Below, piece after piece: positions 36,961 to 48,305 of a stretch of DNA of 64,000 nt. The stretch spans positions 4,402,001-4,466,000 of the forward strand of contig NC_062241.1 in assembly GCF_905475465.1 (NCBI RefSeq), written 5' to 3'. Under the pieces are notes generated by a model. The model saw only the letters and a list, made by a program, of their open reading frames with translations. It ran no database searches and was not told where the DNA came from. Positions within the stretch are counted from its first letter, which is position 1. Each line of letters starts with the position of its first letter. The position numbers and the translations under genes were made by a program. This DNA is from Pieris napi. Lineage: Eukaryota; Arthropoda; Insecta; Lepidoptera; Pieridae.

Positions 36961-37150
36961 CAATGTTGGCCTAGTGGTTTCAACGTGTTAGTCTCATCTC
37001 TAAGGTCGTAGGTTTGATCTCCGATCTCACCAATGGACAATATCGTAAGGAATCCGGCATGCTTTAGATCCAAAAAAGTCGACGGTGTTTCAGGCACAGA
37101 AAGTTGGTCACATACTTGCATATGAGAAATGACCACAGAACAGATAATCT
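36961..37150 (+). mobile_element. SINE S1 copy with recognisable Pol III boxes
   Basis: Box A TTGGCCTAGTGGTTTCAACG and box B GGTCGTAGGTTTGATCTCCG are the best preserved of the S1 family here. The body follows (TCACCAATGGACAAT, AAGGAATCCGGCATG, AAAAAAGTCGACGGTGTTTC, AGGCACAGAAAGTTGG). The 3' end runs into a TA microsatellite and then a Helitron end. Confidence 0.8.
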
Positions 37151-37169
37151 TAGGAGGTAGCACCATTGT

Positions 37170-37197
<28 letters not shown>
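37170..37197. repeat. (TA)14 microsatellite
   Basis: Fourteen uninterrupted TA units lie between the SINE and the Helitron terminus. Confidence 0.95.
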
Positions 37198-37201
<4 letters not shown>

Positions 37202-37203
37202 TA

Positions 37204-37420
37204 CTAGCTGACCCGGCAAATGTTGTTTTGCCATGTATAAATTTGCTAGGAAACATTTTTTTAGTTCAATAAAAATAACTATGTATTAACAATAATAAAA
37301 AATTGGGGTTGATCGTAGAGGGGTTAAAATTAGGAGTTGGTTGTATGTATGCTGTATCACATCGGAAAGCACATCGCCGAACCAATCAATCCAAATGAAC
37401 TACATATTTAAACGTAGATT
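37204..37420 (-). mobile_element. Helitron 3' end, family D; 5' end not located
   Basis: On the minus strand the sequence ends GGCAAAACAACATTTGCCGGGTCAGCTAG followed by T. GGCAAA/TTTGCC forms the subterminal hairpin, 11 bp before the CTAG end. The left limit given (37420) is a guess; no TC start next to an A with family resemblance was found. Confidence 0.65.
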
Positions 37421-37889
37421 ATAAATTAAACAGTTGTCAGATTTCCTTCACTCTTGACAATCTATTTAGCCATTGTCCTGTCCATTCCTCACATTAGTGC
37501 ATTCAAACTATAATAATATGATTTATGAGATGTTTTACGATCCCGCATTGAATTTCTATTATACAATTACCACAAAGAATAATAGGCACTAACGTTTGCA
37601 GTCAGACTTCGTACGACTAATATTTAGAAGGAAATTCTCAGGCAGAATATTCCTGTATCAAATACATCTCAAGGGTCGCGGACCTTGCAGAGCCATGTCA
37701 TGTCCAAGAGACATTATACCGTTTAATTAATTTGAAATTGAAGGAAGAATAAAAATTTTAAAGATCCATAAACAGTAAGATTAAAAAATTGTGGCTGGCG
37801 ACAGTATATATTCCACCTATATTAATATATTCTACATTGTATACTAATTGTTGATAAGTCAACTAAACTAAAGTTTCTTTATTAGATTT
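37421..37889. other. Non-coding stretch
   Basis: Nothing supported beyond a possible continuation of the Helitron. Confidence 0.35.
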
Positions 37890-38310
37890 TTTACAGGCGT
37901 GTCAAACACCGAAACAAGAGGCAGGACCTAGATGTGATGATGAGTTTTCGAACACTTTCCGAGCGGCTTTGATTCCCTGCCGTTGCGTTGAGATGGAGGA
38001 ATCTCTCTTCATCTTCTACCGCAATTACCATGCAGAGTTTTCGGATGACGCTGCTGAGTTTCATCATCGAACGTCCAGGAAGAATGTAAAATTCTACCCC
38101 TATCATGTCGTCCCACAACTGTGAAACCAGCTGCCCAGCGAGATATGTGTGACCTAATTCTACTTAGGTTTCTTTAAGAATAGAGCTTACCAATTCTTAA
38201 AAGGCCGGCATCGCACTTGCGAGCCTTCTGACATTGTGAGTGTCCATGCGCGGTATCTCTTAACATCAGGCCTTGCCGGTCTGTTTTCCTCTCGTTCTTT
38301 ATAGAACGCA
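37890..38310 (+). mobile_element. Jockey-like LINE, reverse-transcriptase C-terminus and 3' end, relic
   Basis: Plus-strand translation near 38000-38120 reads ...DAAEFHHRTSRKNVKFYPYH then VVPQL*NQLPSE, the LINE C-terminal tail seen at 47990-48305 with an in-frame stop where Trp is expected. It is followed by AAAAGGCCGGCATCGCACTT, GCGAGCC and TGAGTGTCCATGCGCGGTAT. It is oriented head-on to the minus-strand relic at 36252-36679. Confidence 0.7.
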
Positions 38311-40494
38311 TTATCAGCCTTAATGGTACCGAAATGTTTATATTAGATGACAACTTCTATTTATTACATATATAAAAACACAAAACCCCGTTGTATACAC
38401 TGCTAAATAAACAAAATAAATTACAGATAACCTTTATATAACCGAAATTTATAAATACAAAGTCTTTTTTTGACCAATCGTGGTGAAAAGAGATTTGGTG
38501 GTAGTTCTTATAGATTTCCTCTCCATAACAACAATAGTGAACTTTCTCACATACGAAATAAATCAATCTTAATTCACTGTTTTAACTAAAACATTGACCC
38601 GGGGGGTGAGAATGTAAAACTAAAGAAGAGAAAAGAGCGTACCACTTAAATCTAGCAACACAGTCTCGACAACATTATAGGTTATGACGATTCTATGATT
38701 AGGTAAATAATTACAATATAGGAACGTAAATGAGACTGACATTCAATATATAGGTCAGTCAATAAATATTTCTCTCACGGCACAAATGACTCAGACCTAC
38801 ATGGCATTTACTTAACATAATTAGATACTTACTACTAACTAGTACACATATTCGTTGTTGAATAAAGACATTTTCTACAGCAAGCCAAATAAATTAGGAT
38901 TTGAGGAAGAACAATGACGGTTTGATGAAGTTTTGGAGTTAGAAGAAAGACATGTTGTGTCTTTTTTACAGATCTTTGTGTCTAAAAATGTTATGTTGGA
39001 TTGGGTACGCTTCAAAAACTCAATAAGTTCAGCACCGATCGAGCTGAAATTTCAGCATGGTATATAATCCGCATCAAGGATTGTTTTTATCTATTTTTTC
39101 TACAAGTATTGCAAAATGAAACTTATATGAAATCTATTCTTTGTTTTGTTTCTCATTTCTCAACCATTCAATAATGTGCGACTGCGAAGCGTGGCAGGGT
39201 ACAGATAGTAAAAATGGACCGAAATGTAGAAAATAATTTGTGAGTTTATGAAAATACATAAAAGCAGTGGATTTTCGTTATACCTCTAATTAGTTTACTT
39301 TATGCTTTCACTTCATGAAACCAGTAAAGAATTGCTAGGCCCCTAGCTTAGGCTGTCCTGCTCCACTTACTACTCGAAATTTGTTCCCTAAGGGGATTTG
39401 ATAATCCCATTTGTGAAGGAATCAGAAAAGCCTTTGAATAGGTGCTGTAAATTGTTTAGATCAAATCATCTAAAATGATTTTGCGGTTACAAAAAATTGT
39501 CACTAATAGAGTGCCTTGATTTATATTATTATAAACATTGTAAATACTATGTTAATGATATGATAATTAAGAATTAATATATTCTTTAATGATTCATTAA
39601 AAATCTTAATGTTACCAAATAGTTTTTTCACTGTCATAATTCTACAGGTCATTTGAATATGCATAAAATTACTATTAAATATCAAACTTAAAAAAAACTA
39701 ATTGATAAGCCATATCGTATATGCTAAATAGAATAAACTCTTATGTCCTTTTCTATCTCTGTATCAAAATTAATCACAGTTTATGTATTCATTTATGAGT
39801 AGCGTAAACTCGGTTACATCTCACGTCTGTATCCTTTAATGACCCTCCATACATACCACATATGTAAGTTTTATGTGTATGTGCATCTGTCAGCGGCAAC
39901 GTAGCTCCTAACCGAATAGACCGATTATAAACATGCTCAGGCATATCAAGGTCATCAGCTGTTTTGTTAGCTGCGGCATAAATATAATATATATACTTTC
40001 AAACATATTATAGTTTAAAATTTTTGTTTAGCCTAACATTTGTTACATCCATGTATGATGATATCACTGAGCTGGTCTGATGAAGCAGCAAGAAATTTTG
40101 TCGGAGAACTTACAATGTTTAATTTTATATTATCAATAAACTGTTAACAAGTTTAACGCTCCATTATATACAGAAACCGAACATAGTCTATATATCCTTG
40201 ACAGATGCAAGACAAATTCTTCCCCACAGCGACATAATATCAAGTTAAATTAAAATAATTGCAAGCTTTATGCCACTAGAATGTAGATTGATCTAGATTT
40301 TTGTATAAATTAAATTCTTGTTCGTATTTGCATTAAGCCAGGTTTTTATAAAAGCTACTTTAAGCTTTATATTATGTTGCTAAACTTTTATTTAGAAATT
40401 ATTTGAGTTGAGTCTTATTTTAATTGTGCCACACATTAACATCAATTCCAATAGTCATATTATGTCCCTCAATAAATAAAAGAAATAGAAAAAC
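38311..40494. other. Non-coding stretch
   Basis: AT-rich. The block near 39880-39930 (CTGTCAGCGGCAACGTAGCT, CCTAACCGAATAGACCGATT) reads like the 5' body of a Helitron but has no border, so it is not called. Confidence 0.4.
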
Positions 40495-40612
40495 CCTTTT
40501 TACAGGCCGGCAACTAATTCGCGACCCATTTTTCATTGTTAGAGTCCATCGCCATATCAATTAACATTAAATGAGCCTCCTGCACATTTGCCCCCTGTTC
40601 TATAAAAACGTC
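40495..40612 (+). mobile_element. LINE 3'-terminus relic
   Basis: AGGCCGGCAACTAATTCGCG, GAGTCCATCGCCATATC, AACATTAAATGAGCCTCCTG and TTTGCCCCCTGTTCTATAAA match the 3' end of the Jockey-like LINEs in plus orientation. Confidence 0.65.
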
Positions 40613-40750
40613 TCATTTGTGATACGGCTTTAGCACAAATACTTGCCAACTTACGTGTCGGGATACTTACAAAGTTAGGAGTATAATACAAGCGATTGAT
40701 AAGTTATTATATTATATCTCTTTATAGTTTGATTAAAAAATATACTATTA

Positions 40751-41055
40751 CTAGCAGACCGGCCAAGCGTTGCTGTGGCTAAGGTTTTTGTTATATTACA
40801 TAGTAGCAAACTATTCAAGGGAAACGGTAGGAGAACACCAGTCATGGGGACCACCATGCTTTTTTGGTGGTTATGCCATTAAATTGTAGCTTATGTGAAA
40901 CGTTGGTACTTTCAACACAGCGCCATATGTTAGAATTGTGACTATCAAATAATAAACAAATATTTTGCAATAAAATAATATTGCGGGTATCGGTTCGGTA
41001 GTTTAGGAGTCCATAGCGGACAAACAACGTGACACGTAATTTATATATATTAAGA
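40751..41055 (-). mobile_element. Non-autonomous Helitron, family A, second copy
   Basis: On the minus strand it starts TCTTAATATATATAAATTAC after an A (complement of 41056) and ends GGCCGGTCTGCTAG before a T (complement of 40750). It matches 424-796 over most of its length, with about 70 bp missing in the region where copy 1 has extra sequence after GATATCAATC. Short open frames here are repeat sequence. Confidence 0.88.
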
Positions 41056-41882
41056 TAGCGTACACAAGTACATACATATTAAATGAAATTTATTTCGATT
41101 GGTATAAATTTTTTCTTTATTCATAGAAGACCTTCCTTATTATTACGAATGGATGCGGTAAAACTTGCGACTTGTAACTCTCTTAAATATAAAATAAGAC
41201 TATCAACTCAGATAATTTCTAATACATGTAAAGAAAAAATTATATTCTTTAGATTATTAATAATTATCTATTATGTATTAACTGATGTTTAATTTTAGTT
41301 TGTTAGTCTGTGGAAAAGACGCTAGTTTTCGCCTGTGATTTAAATTTTAATTCGAAGATTTTTTTATAAGATTATAAAAGAAATAGGTGATTGTTTTGAA
41401 GTAAAATAACAACCTCTAAATGTTGTTTCTTAAATACATATTTCAGCAACACATTTGAGTTTCATTCATCATATACATAATACCTTTATTTAAATAAAAC
41501 GCGTTTTTGTGATAGTCTATCACTAACCACATTGCTGAAAACCACACGAAATCTCGTGTTCCGTCAATAATGTCATTGACGTTTGTAACTGCTAAAGAAG
41601 TAATGATCTTGTAATATACGTGTATATTATAAAAACTTTATAAAACGTTGTAGCGAGACGAATAAAACGGTAGCAAGATGTTGTATATGCAAATTAGATT
41701 GATCCCAAAAAAAGTAAAAGTTCATTTTGAATTTCAAATGTTTGGGCTTATTCTCATAAATGTCAAACATTAATTTACCAACAAGCTCAGTGTATCAGTT
41801 TTCGCATGCGCATTTTTATTTAAGGTCAAAATTATATATAAATTTTTATAAAAGTTAAAAATCATTTAATCATATAGCTAAC
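41056..41882. other. Non-coding stretch
   Basis: AT-rich; the 69-codon frame at 41083-41292 has no features of a protein. Confidence 0.4.
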
Positions 41883-42028
41883 ACAATGTACACTTATGAA
41901 CGTCGAAAAAGAAATGTATATGAAATGCTTCTAACTTTACATTAAGTGCCAGTTCTCAAATCAAGGGCATAGAACGGAAGAGAAGAACTGGCAATAAACT
42001 CTCCGCCACTCTTTTTAATCGCCATGTT
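41883..42028 (-). mobile_element. Retroposon 3' fragment, same family as 3009-3266
   Basis: ACACTTATGAACGTC, TAAGTGCCAGTTCTCAAATC, AAGGGCATAGAACGGAAGAG and AAACTCTCCGCCACTCTTTT are a close inverted match to the core at 3009-3266. Confidence 0.7.
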
Positions 42029-42779
42029 TTTCCCCTTTTTTACACAACGTTTGTAAGCATGTATATAATCTAATTTTAGATTAAAATAAGAAATTACCTA
42101 TGTGGTACATATCCGAGGTGGAAATTGAAAATAACTATTTGAATATATTTATTCATTAATACATATAACGAATTAATAAAGATTTTCAAGTTTATAAAAT
42201 TCCCAATTTAATCATCTTATAAAAGAATATCTACCATCAGAATAATCTTGCTATACCGGTGGATAGCTATTCATTACCGATACCGGCTTTGTTTTATTAT
42301 TTTTAGCAGACGGGATGATTTAGAGTTTAGTTTCTATGGCGCGTGGTAATTGTATGAATACTGATGCGAGCATATATAAATGTCTTAGATGTTTTATGGC
42401 TTTAGTACGCTTAGATTTTTATTGCACTTACTTAAAACATGTATAAGAATAGCGCAAATTTTAACATTTTTTAGATGGTAAGTGTCATAATTCAGTTATT
42501 TCATACTTTATGAAAAATTTAAGATTAAATAGAAAAAATATGATATCTGCGTAATTGGCTAATATTTCGGGTTTTATCTATGATACACATTATGAAGATG
42601 TTCCACCTTACCAAAGAGGATGAAGGAAACATCTTAAGAAGCGGGAAGACTTTGACTTTATTTAGCAGTAACAATTTTTTTTTCTTGATAATATTAAGTA
42701 GCATTTTGTTGAAGTGAAAATTAGTTTAGCGGCGCTGTACACTTTTTTTGGAATGGGTAAAAAATGTTTAATTCGCGGA
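42029..42779. other. Non-coding stretch
   Basis: Nothing supported. Confidence 0.4.
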
Positions 42780-43151
42780 TAAGTTATCAAATAAAAATAA
42801 AAAAAAATAATTTTACGAATGCAAACTGCATGTGGTGCCATCTGTTGACAAAATTACGCATACAAAAGAAACCTATCACTTTGTTCTTGCGCGCCGGATA
42901 ACAAAACAAAAAATGTTGTATATCAAAAAGTACTTTAACATGCAGTCTCGCAATATTAGCGCTAGAGAGAGGAGGCCTAATGTGTAAAACCGTCATTCTT
43001 TTTTCGCAATGGCATGCAATAAAACATTTCTATATTTGGAAAAAAGTTGTATTAATGTTATTACCTCAAATAAATCCTATATTAAGTTTAACTAAAGTTA
43101 AAACGATATTATTAGAATGTTAAGCGGAACGAAGTTCGCTGGGTCCGCTAG
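42780..43151 (+). mobile_element. Helitron 3' end, family E; 5' limit uncertain
   Basis: It ends GCGGAACGAAGTTCGCTGGG then TCCGCTAG directly before a T. GCGGAAC/GTTCGCT forms the hairpin ahead of the terminal CTAG. The 5' border (TC after A) was not found, so 42780 is only an estimate based on the change to less AT-rich sequence. Confidence 0.55.
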
Positions 43152-43804
43152 TGTAATATAAATTGTCATGTTTGTGTACGATAGCGCAATAAATAAATAT
43201 TGTATTCTACCACATAAATTATAGTACTTTTATACTGATAATAATTAAAGCAATTCGTGCAAAATTATTCCCTAACCATTTCAAAATATAAAAAATGCAC
43301 AACGTTAAAATTCAAGTTTTCACTTCTGTTTTACACTTACCGTTCCATATATTTTGTTTATCAATGTTATGTTGCAGGCCTATTGGCAGTGTGTCAATGG
43401 CTTAACGTGCCTTCTGCCCGTTTCTATCTAAAAGTATGAAAACTATCAAACAAACAACAAAACTTACCATAGACCTCTAAAGACAATATAAAATATAAAA
43501 ATTTATTTTATATTGATAATAATCAGTAATATCCGTCACTACTCAGAAACATAATAGAAGCTCTAAAGAGTCAGATTACAAAATTAACATGATTTATTTC
43601 GAATAGATTTTATTGGTATTTAATATTGTGAGCGATTTTCATCACCAGCATATAATACAATGGTGTATTTATTTTTAAAATAGGTGTAAATGAATGACTG
43701 TCACTGGAATAGAATTGAAGGTTGTAGTCTAGTCGACCTAGAACTTATTCTCAATTATGTAACTGCAATATAAATTCCACTTTATATTTATTACTATTTC
43801 ATAT
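43152..43804. other. Non-coding stretch
   Basis: AT-rich; nothing supported. Confidence 0.4.
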
Positions 43805-45241
43805 AGACCAGTGCCGATAATTTTTGAAACCAAAAAAAATTACAGTAGGATGAAACCCATTAGAAAAGCAGGAGAATATGATCAAAATGAAAGGAAAAAT
43901 AAATTACGGTCGATCTGAGGTCGGGAAGGGGTAGGGGGGGGAGGTTTAAGGGTAAAAAACGGTTTATCTCGATTTCCGGCAAAACTAAAAGTCCTATCGA
44001 AGAAAGTTAAATGGCAAAGTTGTAGGTAATAAAAAGATCTAAAACTTTTGTATTCACACATTTTTCACATAACTTCAAAATTTATGTGAAAAATTCAAAA
44101 AACCAAGTTTTTGGTTTTTAATTTTTATCTTTTACAAATTTCTTTTTTTTTTAACGAAATTTGGTGAAAACTTACCTTATTATGTCCCAAATATACTGTA
44201 ATTTATTTGATTAAAAATATTTATTTTTTCACCTTATTTTGAATTAATATCGAAAAAACACCCTAATTTTCAATCGAAAATTCTGACGTCAAAATTTCAG
44301 CTTTTTTCAAAAAGTTGGTGTGATTTCAGTTCGTTGAAATCTCTACTTTCCTATGGTAAAAAAATATATATATATTACCATAGTAAATCTTCTCAGAAAA
44401 TGCAAAACATCGTATGCAGTAACGCCCAGACCCGTCATACCCTTCCCTACTTCTCTATGAAATACGAAAATTGTAGCCCATCTAAAGGCTAAAAATTTTT
44501 TTTAGGTCACTCAGGTATATATAAGTTATCTTAAAATAGTAATAAATAGGCAACTAATTATAATTTAAAGAAGATTCATAGAGAAGTAGGGAAGGGGATG
44601 ACGGGTCTGGGCGTTACTGCGTACGATTTTTTGCATTTTCTGAGAAGATTTACTATGGTAATATATATATTTTTTTTACCATAGGAAAGTAGAGATTTCA
44701 ACGAACTGAAATCACACCAACTTTTTGAAAAAAGCTGAAATTTTGACGTCAGAATTTTCGATTGAAAATTAGGGTGTTTTTTCGATATTAATTCAAAATA
44801 AGGTGAAAAAATAAATATTTTTAATCAAATAAATTACAGTATATTTGGGACATAATAAGGTAAGTTTTCACCAAATTTCGTTAAAAAAAAAAGAAATTTG
44901 TAAAAGATAAAAATTAAAAACCAAAAACTTGGTTTTTTGAATTTTTCACATAAATTTTGAGGTTATGTGAAAAATGTGTTAATACAAAAGTTTTAGATCT
45001 TTTTATTACCTACAACTTTGCCATTTAACTTTCTTCGATAGGACTTTTAGTTTTGCCGGAAATCGAGATAAACCGTTTTTTAACCTTAAACCTCCCCCCC
45101 CGTCCCCTTCCCGACCTCAGATCGACCGTAATTTATTTTTCCTTTCATTTTGATCATATTCCGCTGCTTTTCTAATGGGTTTCATCCTACTGTAATTTTT
45201 TTCACTTTTTATTTATTTTGAAGGCTATCTGCACTGGTCTA
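43805..45241. mobile_element. 1.44-kb foldback element, near-perfect inverted arms
   Basis: Left arm 43805-44460 and right arm 44576-45241 are reverse complements with only a few scattered differences by eye, including a run of G (43935-43945) mirrored by C (45094-45102). A 115-bp loop lies between them. Termini are TAGACCAGTGC and GCACTGGTCTA, so a TA duplication within or at the ends is plausible. Only the outer ~40 bp next to the termini diverge. There is no open frame. A transcript through it would fold into a ~650-bp duplex. Confidence 0.92.
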
Positions 45242-45364
45242 ATAGGCGTTAGCTTACTAAGAGGTCGATAGTTTGAACTCTGGCTGAGCACTGATGGATT
45301 TTCAATATGCGCCTTCGAACGAAAGAAAATCTATTTACCTAGAGAAAAATAATAGATAAAACGG
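45232..45364 (+). mobile_element. tRNA-derived SINE fragment abutting the foldback
   Basis: Box A-like TGGTCTAATAGGCGTTAGC and box B-like GATAGTTTGAACTCTGG are followed by a body like S1 (GATGGATTTTCAATATGCGCC TTCGAACG in two parts). Its first ten bases are shared with the right terminus of the foldback. Confidence 0.5.
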
Positions 45365-45675
45365 TTGAACCAATATTTAATACACTGGGGATATAAAATA
45401 ATAAACTTTATAAAGGACTTGTAACATCTAACTTTCACTCATTGTTACTTCAAATGCTGTGTTGAAATCCCGTAAATGTATTCGTATAGGAAACTTCATA
45501 AGAGAATCAATATCTAATCGAAGTTTACATACTTTGTAGTGAGGACTGTATTACAGGAGACTGCGGGTTCTCAGTTCCCAGGTGAAAGTAAAATAAATTA
45601 AGTGATAACATAATATAATAAACATTTATATTAATACACTAAGGAATAATACAGTCTTGAAAGTTGATATTTTTT
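45365..45675. other. Non-coding stretch
   Basis: Nothing supported. Confidence 0.4.
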
Positions 45676-46093
45676 TAGATTTTGCGCTTTCCGAATATAG
45701 TCTTTTTCATATTATTGCCATTTCGTAGTTAAGCCGCTCGCGCCATGTTGTAAAAATGGCGCCTAAAAGCAGTGTTTGGCAATCTTCGTTCAAACTCATT
45801 TTAATATCTATAGACAGCATATTTTAGATTTAAATAAATTTTATTATTCATAAATATAATCAGTTACAATGAAATACCACATGTTGAACGTCTGAGTAAT
45901 GAGTAATGACCAAAACGCGTGTTTTGTGTAATACATTGATTATGAAAAAAATTTAAACACAAAAATTATATCGTAAAATGGGAAATGATATATTGTCAAA
46001 AACCTGCCTTTAGGTGCCATGATGCGAGCGGCAAAAATATGAAGTGGCAATAATATGAAAAAATCTATATTCGGCAAAAATCATCAAAATCTA
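45676..46093. mobile_element. Inverted-repeat DNA element (MITE), ~418 bp
   Basis: The left arm TAGATTTTG...CCGAATATAGTCTTTTTCAT, ATTATTGCCATTTCG, AAGCCGCTCGCGCCATG and GGCGCCTAAAAGCAG pairs with the right arm in inverse order (CTGCCTTTAGGTGCCATGAT, GCGAGCGGC, AAGTGGCAATAATATGAAAA, CAAAATCTA). Arms are about 105 bp with mismatches; the inner ~200 bp is not repeated. No coding capacity. Confidence 0.75.
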
Positions 46094-47989
46094 TATAATT
46101 TTCAAATTCCCGGAAATCTTTTCAGATAACCATTACTTTTTGAACCAATCACTGTCAAAAACGAGGAAGCATTTTTTTATAATTTGCTATATTACAGATA
46201 AATGTTAGCTTTTTCATATAATCCTAAAACACCTCTTGTAATTTTGTTATTTAATACTTAAGTTAAACGATGAGTGTGTCCTAATCCGGTTTAATTTTAT
46301 TTAACTGATGACACAGGGTATAATTATAATTGTATGTGTTTTTCCACATAGCTGAGATTGTCGTCGAGTTGACTATAACTCCATCATGAAGTCCGCAGTG
46401 GAATATTGTACTTGTGATTTATTGCTATACTTAGAAATGGTACAAAACATGAGTGATCAATAAAGTTTTTACAGTGCGGTGTCTGCCTTAAAACATTATT
46501 CTTGACATCGTAATAAACAGTTGAAAATAATTATTGGATTTACTATAATTTACTTCTTTCACTTCACTAATTTCTATACATCACTTTAAAGTTAGACGAA
46601 GAATGCCCTAGCTAGAAGAAGCAAGAAGCGTAGCTCTCCTGAACATGGGTTTTTGCCACGACTAGCACAGGGTAATGCCCTGCGAAAAGCAGACCTAAAC
46701 TTGGGCTGTCGTGGAAGAGTCACACGCCCGATGTGTAGGACGGAGACTCACTGGAATGAGCGAAGAACGAAGTAAGGAACGTCATCTCCCCCCGGTAAAC
46801 GCGGTTGTTCACTCTAGTCGCAATAAGCTTTGTCACGGGCGGTAAAGTTGTTATAATGTAATGGGATCATCCAGATTCCTTAAAATATGTCGGGCCTCCT
46901 ACAGGTCTATATCATCGGGAAGGGGCAGAACGTGATGTTTCTACGCCCCATCGGGTTGGGATGGTCTTTAGCCTTGTCGAAGTGGCTTTTTGACGCTACG
47001 CTCACACATAAAGCAATGCCTAGGTGTATCTGGCACAGGTGCCTTTATTCTCGATTCCCAACTCCAACTCGACCATCCCACTTTGAGCGGATGTTCTACT
47101 CACTTTGACTCAACATTTGACTCATCCTGTTATTTAATGAGTCAAATGTTAAGATTCACGCTTATGTTAAGATTAAATAAATGCTTTTTTAATTAGTATT
47201 AATTAAGTTAACACTATTATTTTGTGTCCTTGTGCCAGAAACGGCTGTAATCTCAGCACAAACATTTCGTTTGTCAAGTACATCGCAGCTTCAATGTCAG
47301 TCTCCAACACACACACAGGCACATATATAATTAAATATACAATGCTTGATCGATGCATATGTGTGCATCTTATACATACAGTAGTTAATTAAATCGTTTT
47401 TATTATCAGGTTAACGTAGTTTTAATGTGAACCCATATTTTATTTATTTATTATAAATATTTCAGGCGTCTTCAAGCAGTTATTCATGTCACGATGTATT
47501 TTTTTATATTATTTTAATTTTCTACATTGTTAGTACAAAACAATTTTTTTTTCTATACCTATCAACGTATGAGCGAAGGCAAGCAAAAAAATTAAATCGT
47601 CCGTCATATTGATTTGTTTCTGTTAATTCGCTTTCCGCCTATAACTTACCGAACATTGTCAACAGAGCATCATTCGTACAGTAGTTAGAGCCGAGATGAA
47701 ATGTTAACGGGTTCTGCATATTGTGTAATGTCGCGGAATCCCAGTGATGCTATGTTAAATATATTTGTTTCGGTCATTCGGTTATATTTAGACGCAAATA
47801 CTCTGAGAGAAAGAAGATCTCGGTTTTAATATACCAAGACTAGAATGAGTGAAGTACTTTTATTTGAGTAGCATAGTAGTCTGATACTACTTTTATACCA
47901 TTTTTTATTTTGAATTCCTATCTTAGTTTGCCTACGAATATGTATATTGGTAAATAGTAGCCTTTTTTATATTATTTACTTAAGCCAGT
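46094..47989. other. Non-coding stretch with a GC-richer relic
   Basis: The segment 46600-47100 is GC-richer and carries overlapping 73- and 68-codon frames without recognised domains. It might be a remnant of a retrotransposon coding region. The rest is AT-rich. Confidence 0.35.
47112..47150. repeat. Perfect 14-bp-stem hairpin containing two TGAGTCA sites
   Basis: AACATTTGACTCAT (47112-47125) and ATGAGTCAAATGTT (47137-47150) are exact reverse complements separated by 11 bp. TGAGTCA is an AP-1-type site, but the stem could equally be a small palindrome of no function. Confidence 0.5.
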
Positions 47990-48305
47990 CTAGGTGTTCT
48001 TTATACAAACGGGGGCAACCGGCAACCTCACCTGGTGTTACGATACCATGGACACTAACACTGCCAGGAGGCTCGCAAGTGCATTGCCATCCTTGAAGGA
48101 ATTGGTACGCTCTTATCTTGGAGGATCCTAAGTCGAATTGGTTCGGAAATTCAGCGGGCAGCTGGTTCCACATAGTGGTGGGCTGCGGCAAGAAGTGCCT
48201 TAGTGTAGGAAATTTAATTATTTTTGTTTGTTTAGGAATTAATATGTCATTTTGAATGTTTCTACTCGTAAGCTTAAGGGTTGTGACTTTACAAGGTCTG
48301 TTCAA
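47990..48305 (-). mobile_element. Jockey-like LINE, best-preserved reverse-transcriptase C-terminus, relic
   Basis: The minus-strand frame of 109 codons includes RHFLPQPTTMWNQLPAEFPN then QFDLGSSKIRAYQFLQGWQC, the conserved C-terminal tail of this LINE clade (Trp-Asn-x-Leu-Pro-x-Glu, then Phe-Asp-Leu and a Lys-x-Arg-Ala-Tyr-x-Phe-Leu motif). The frame continues past the usual stop into 3' sequence. 5' truncated; no polymerase domain, so non-functional. Confidence 0.82.
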
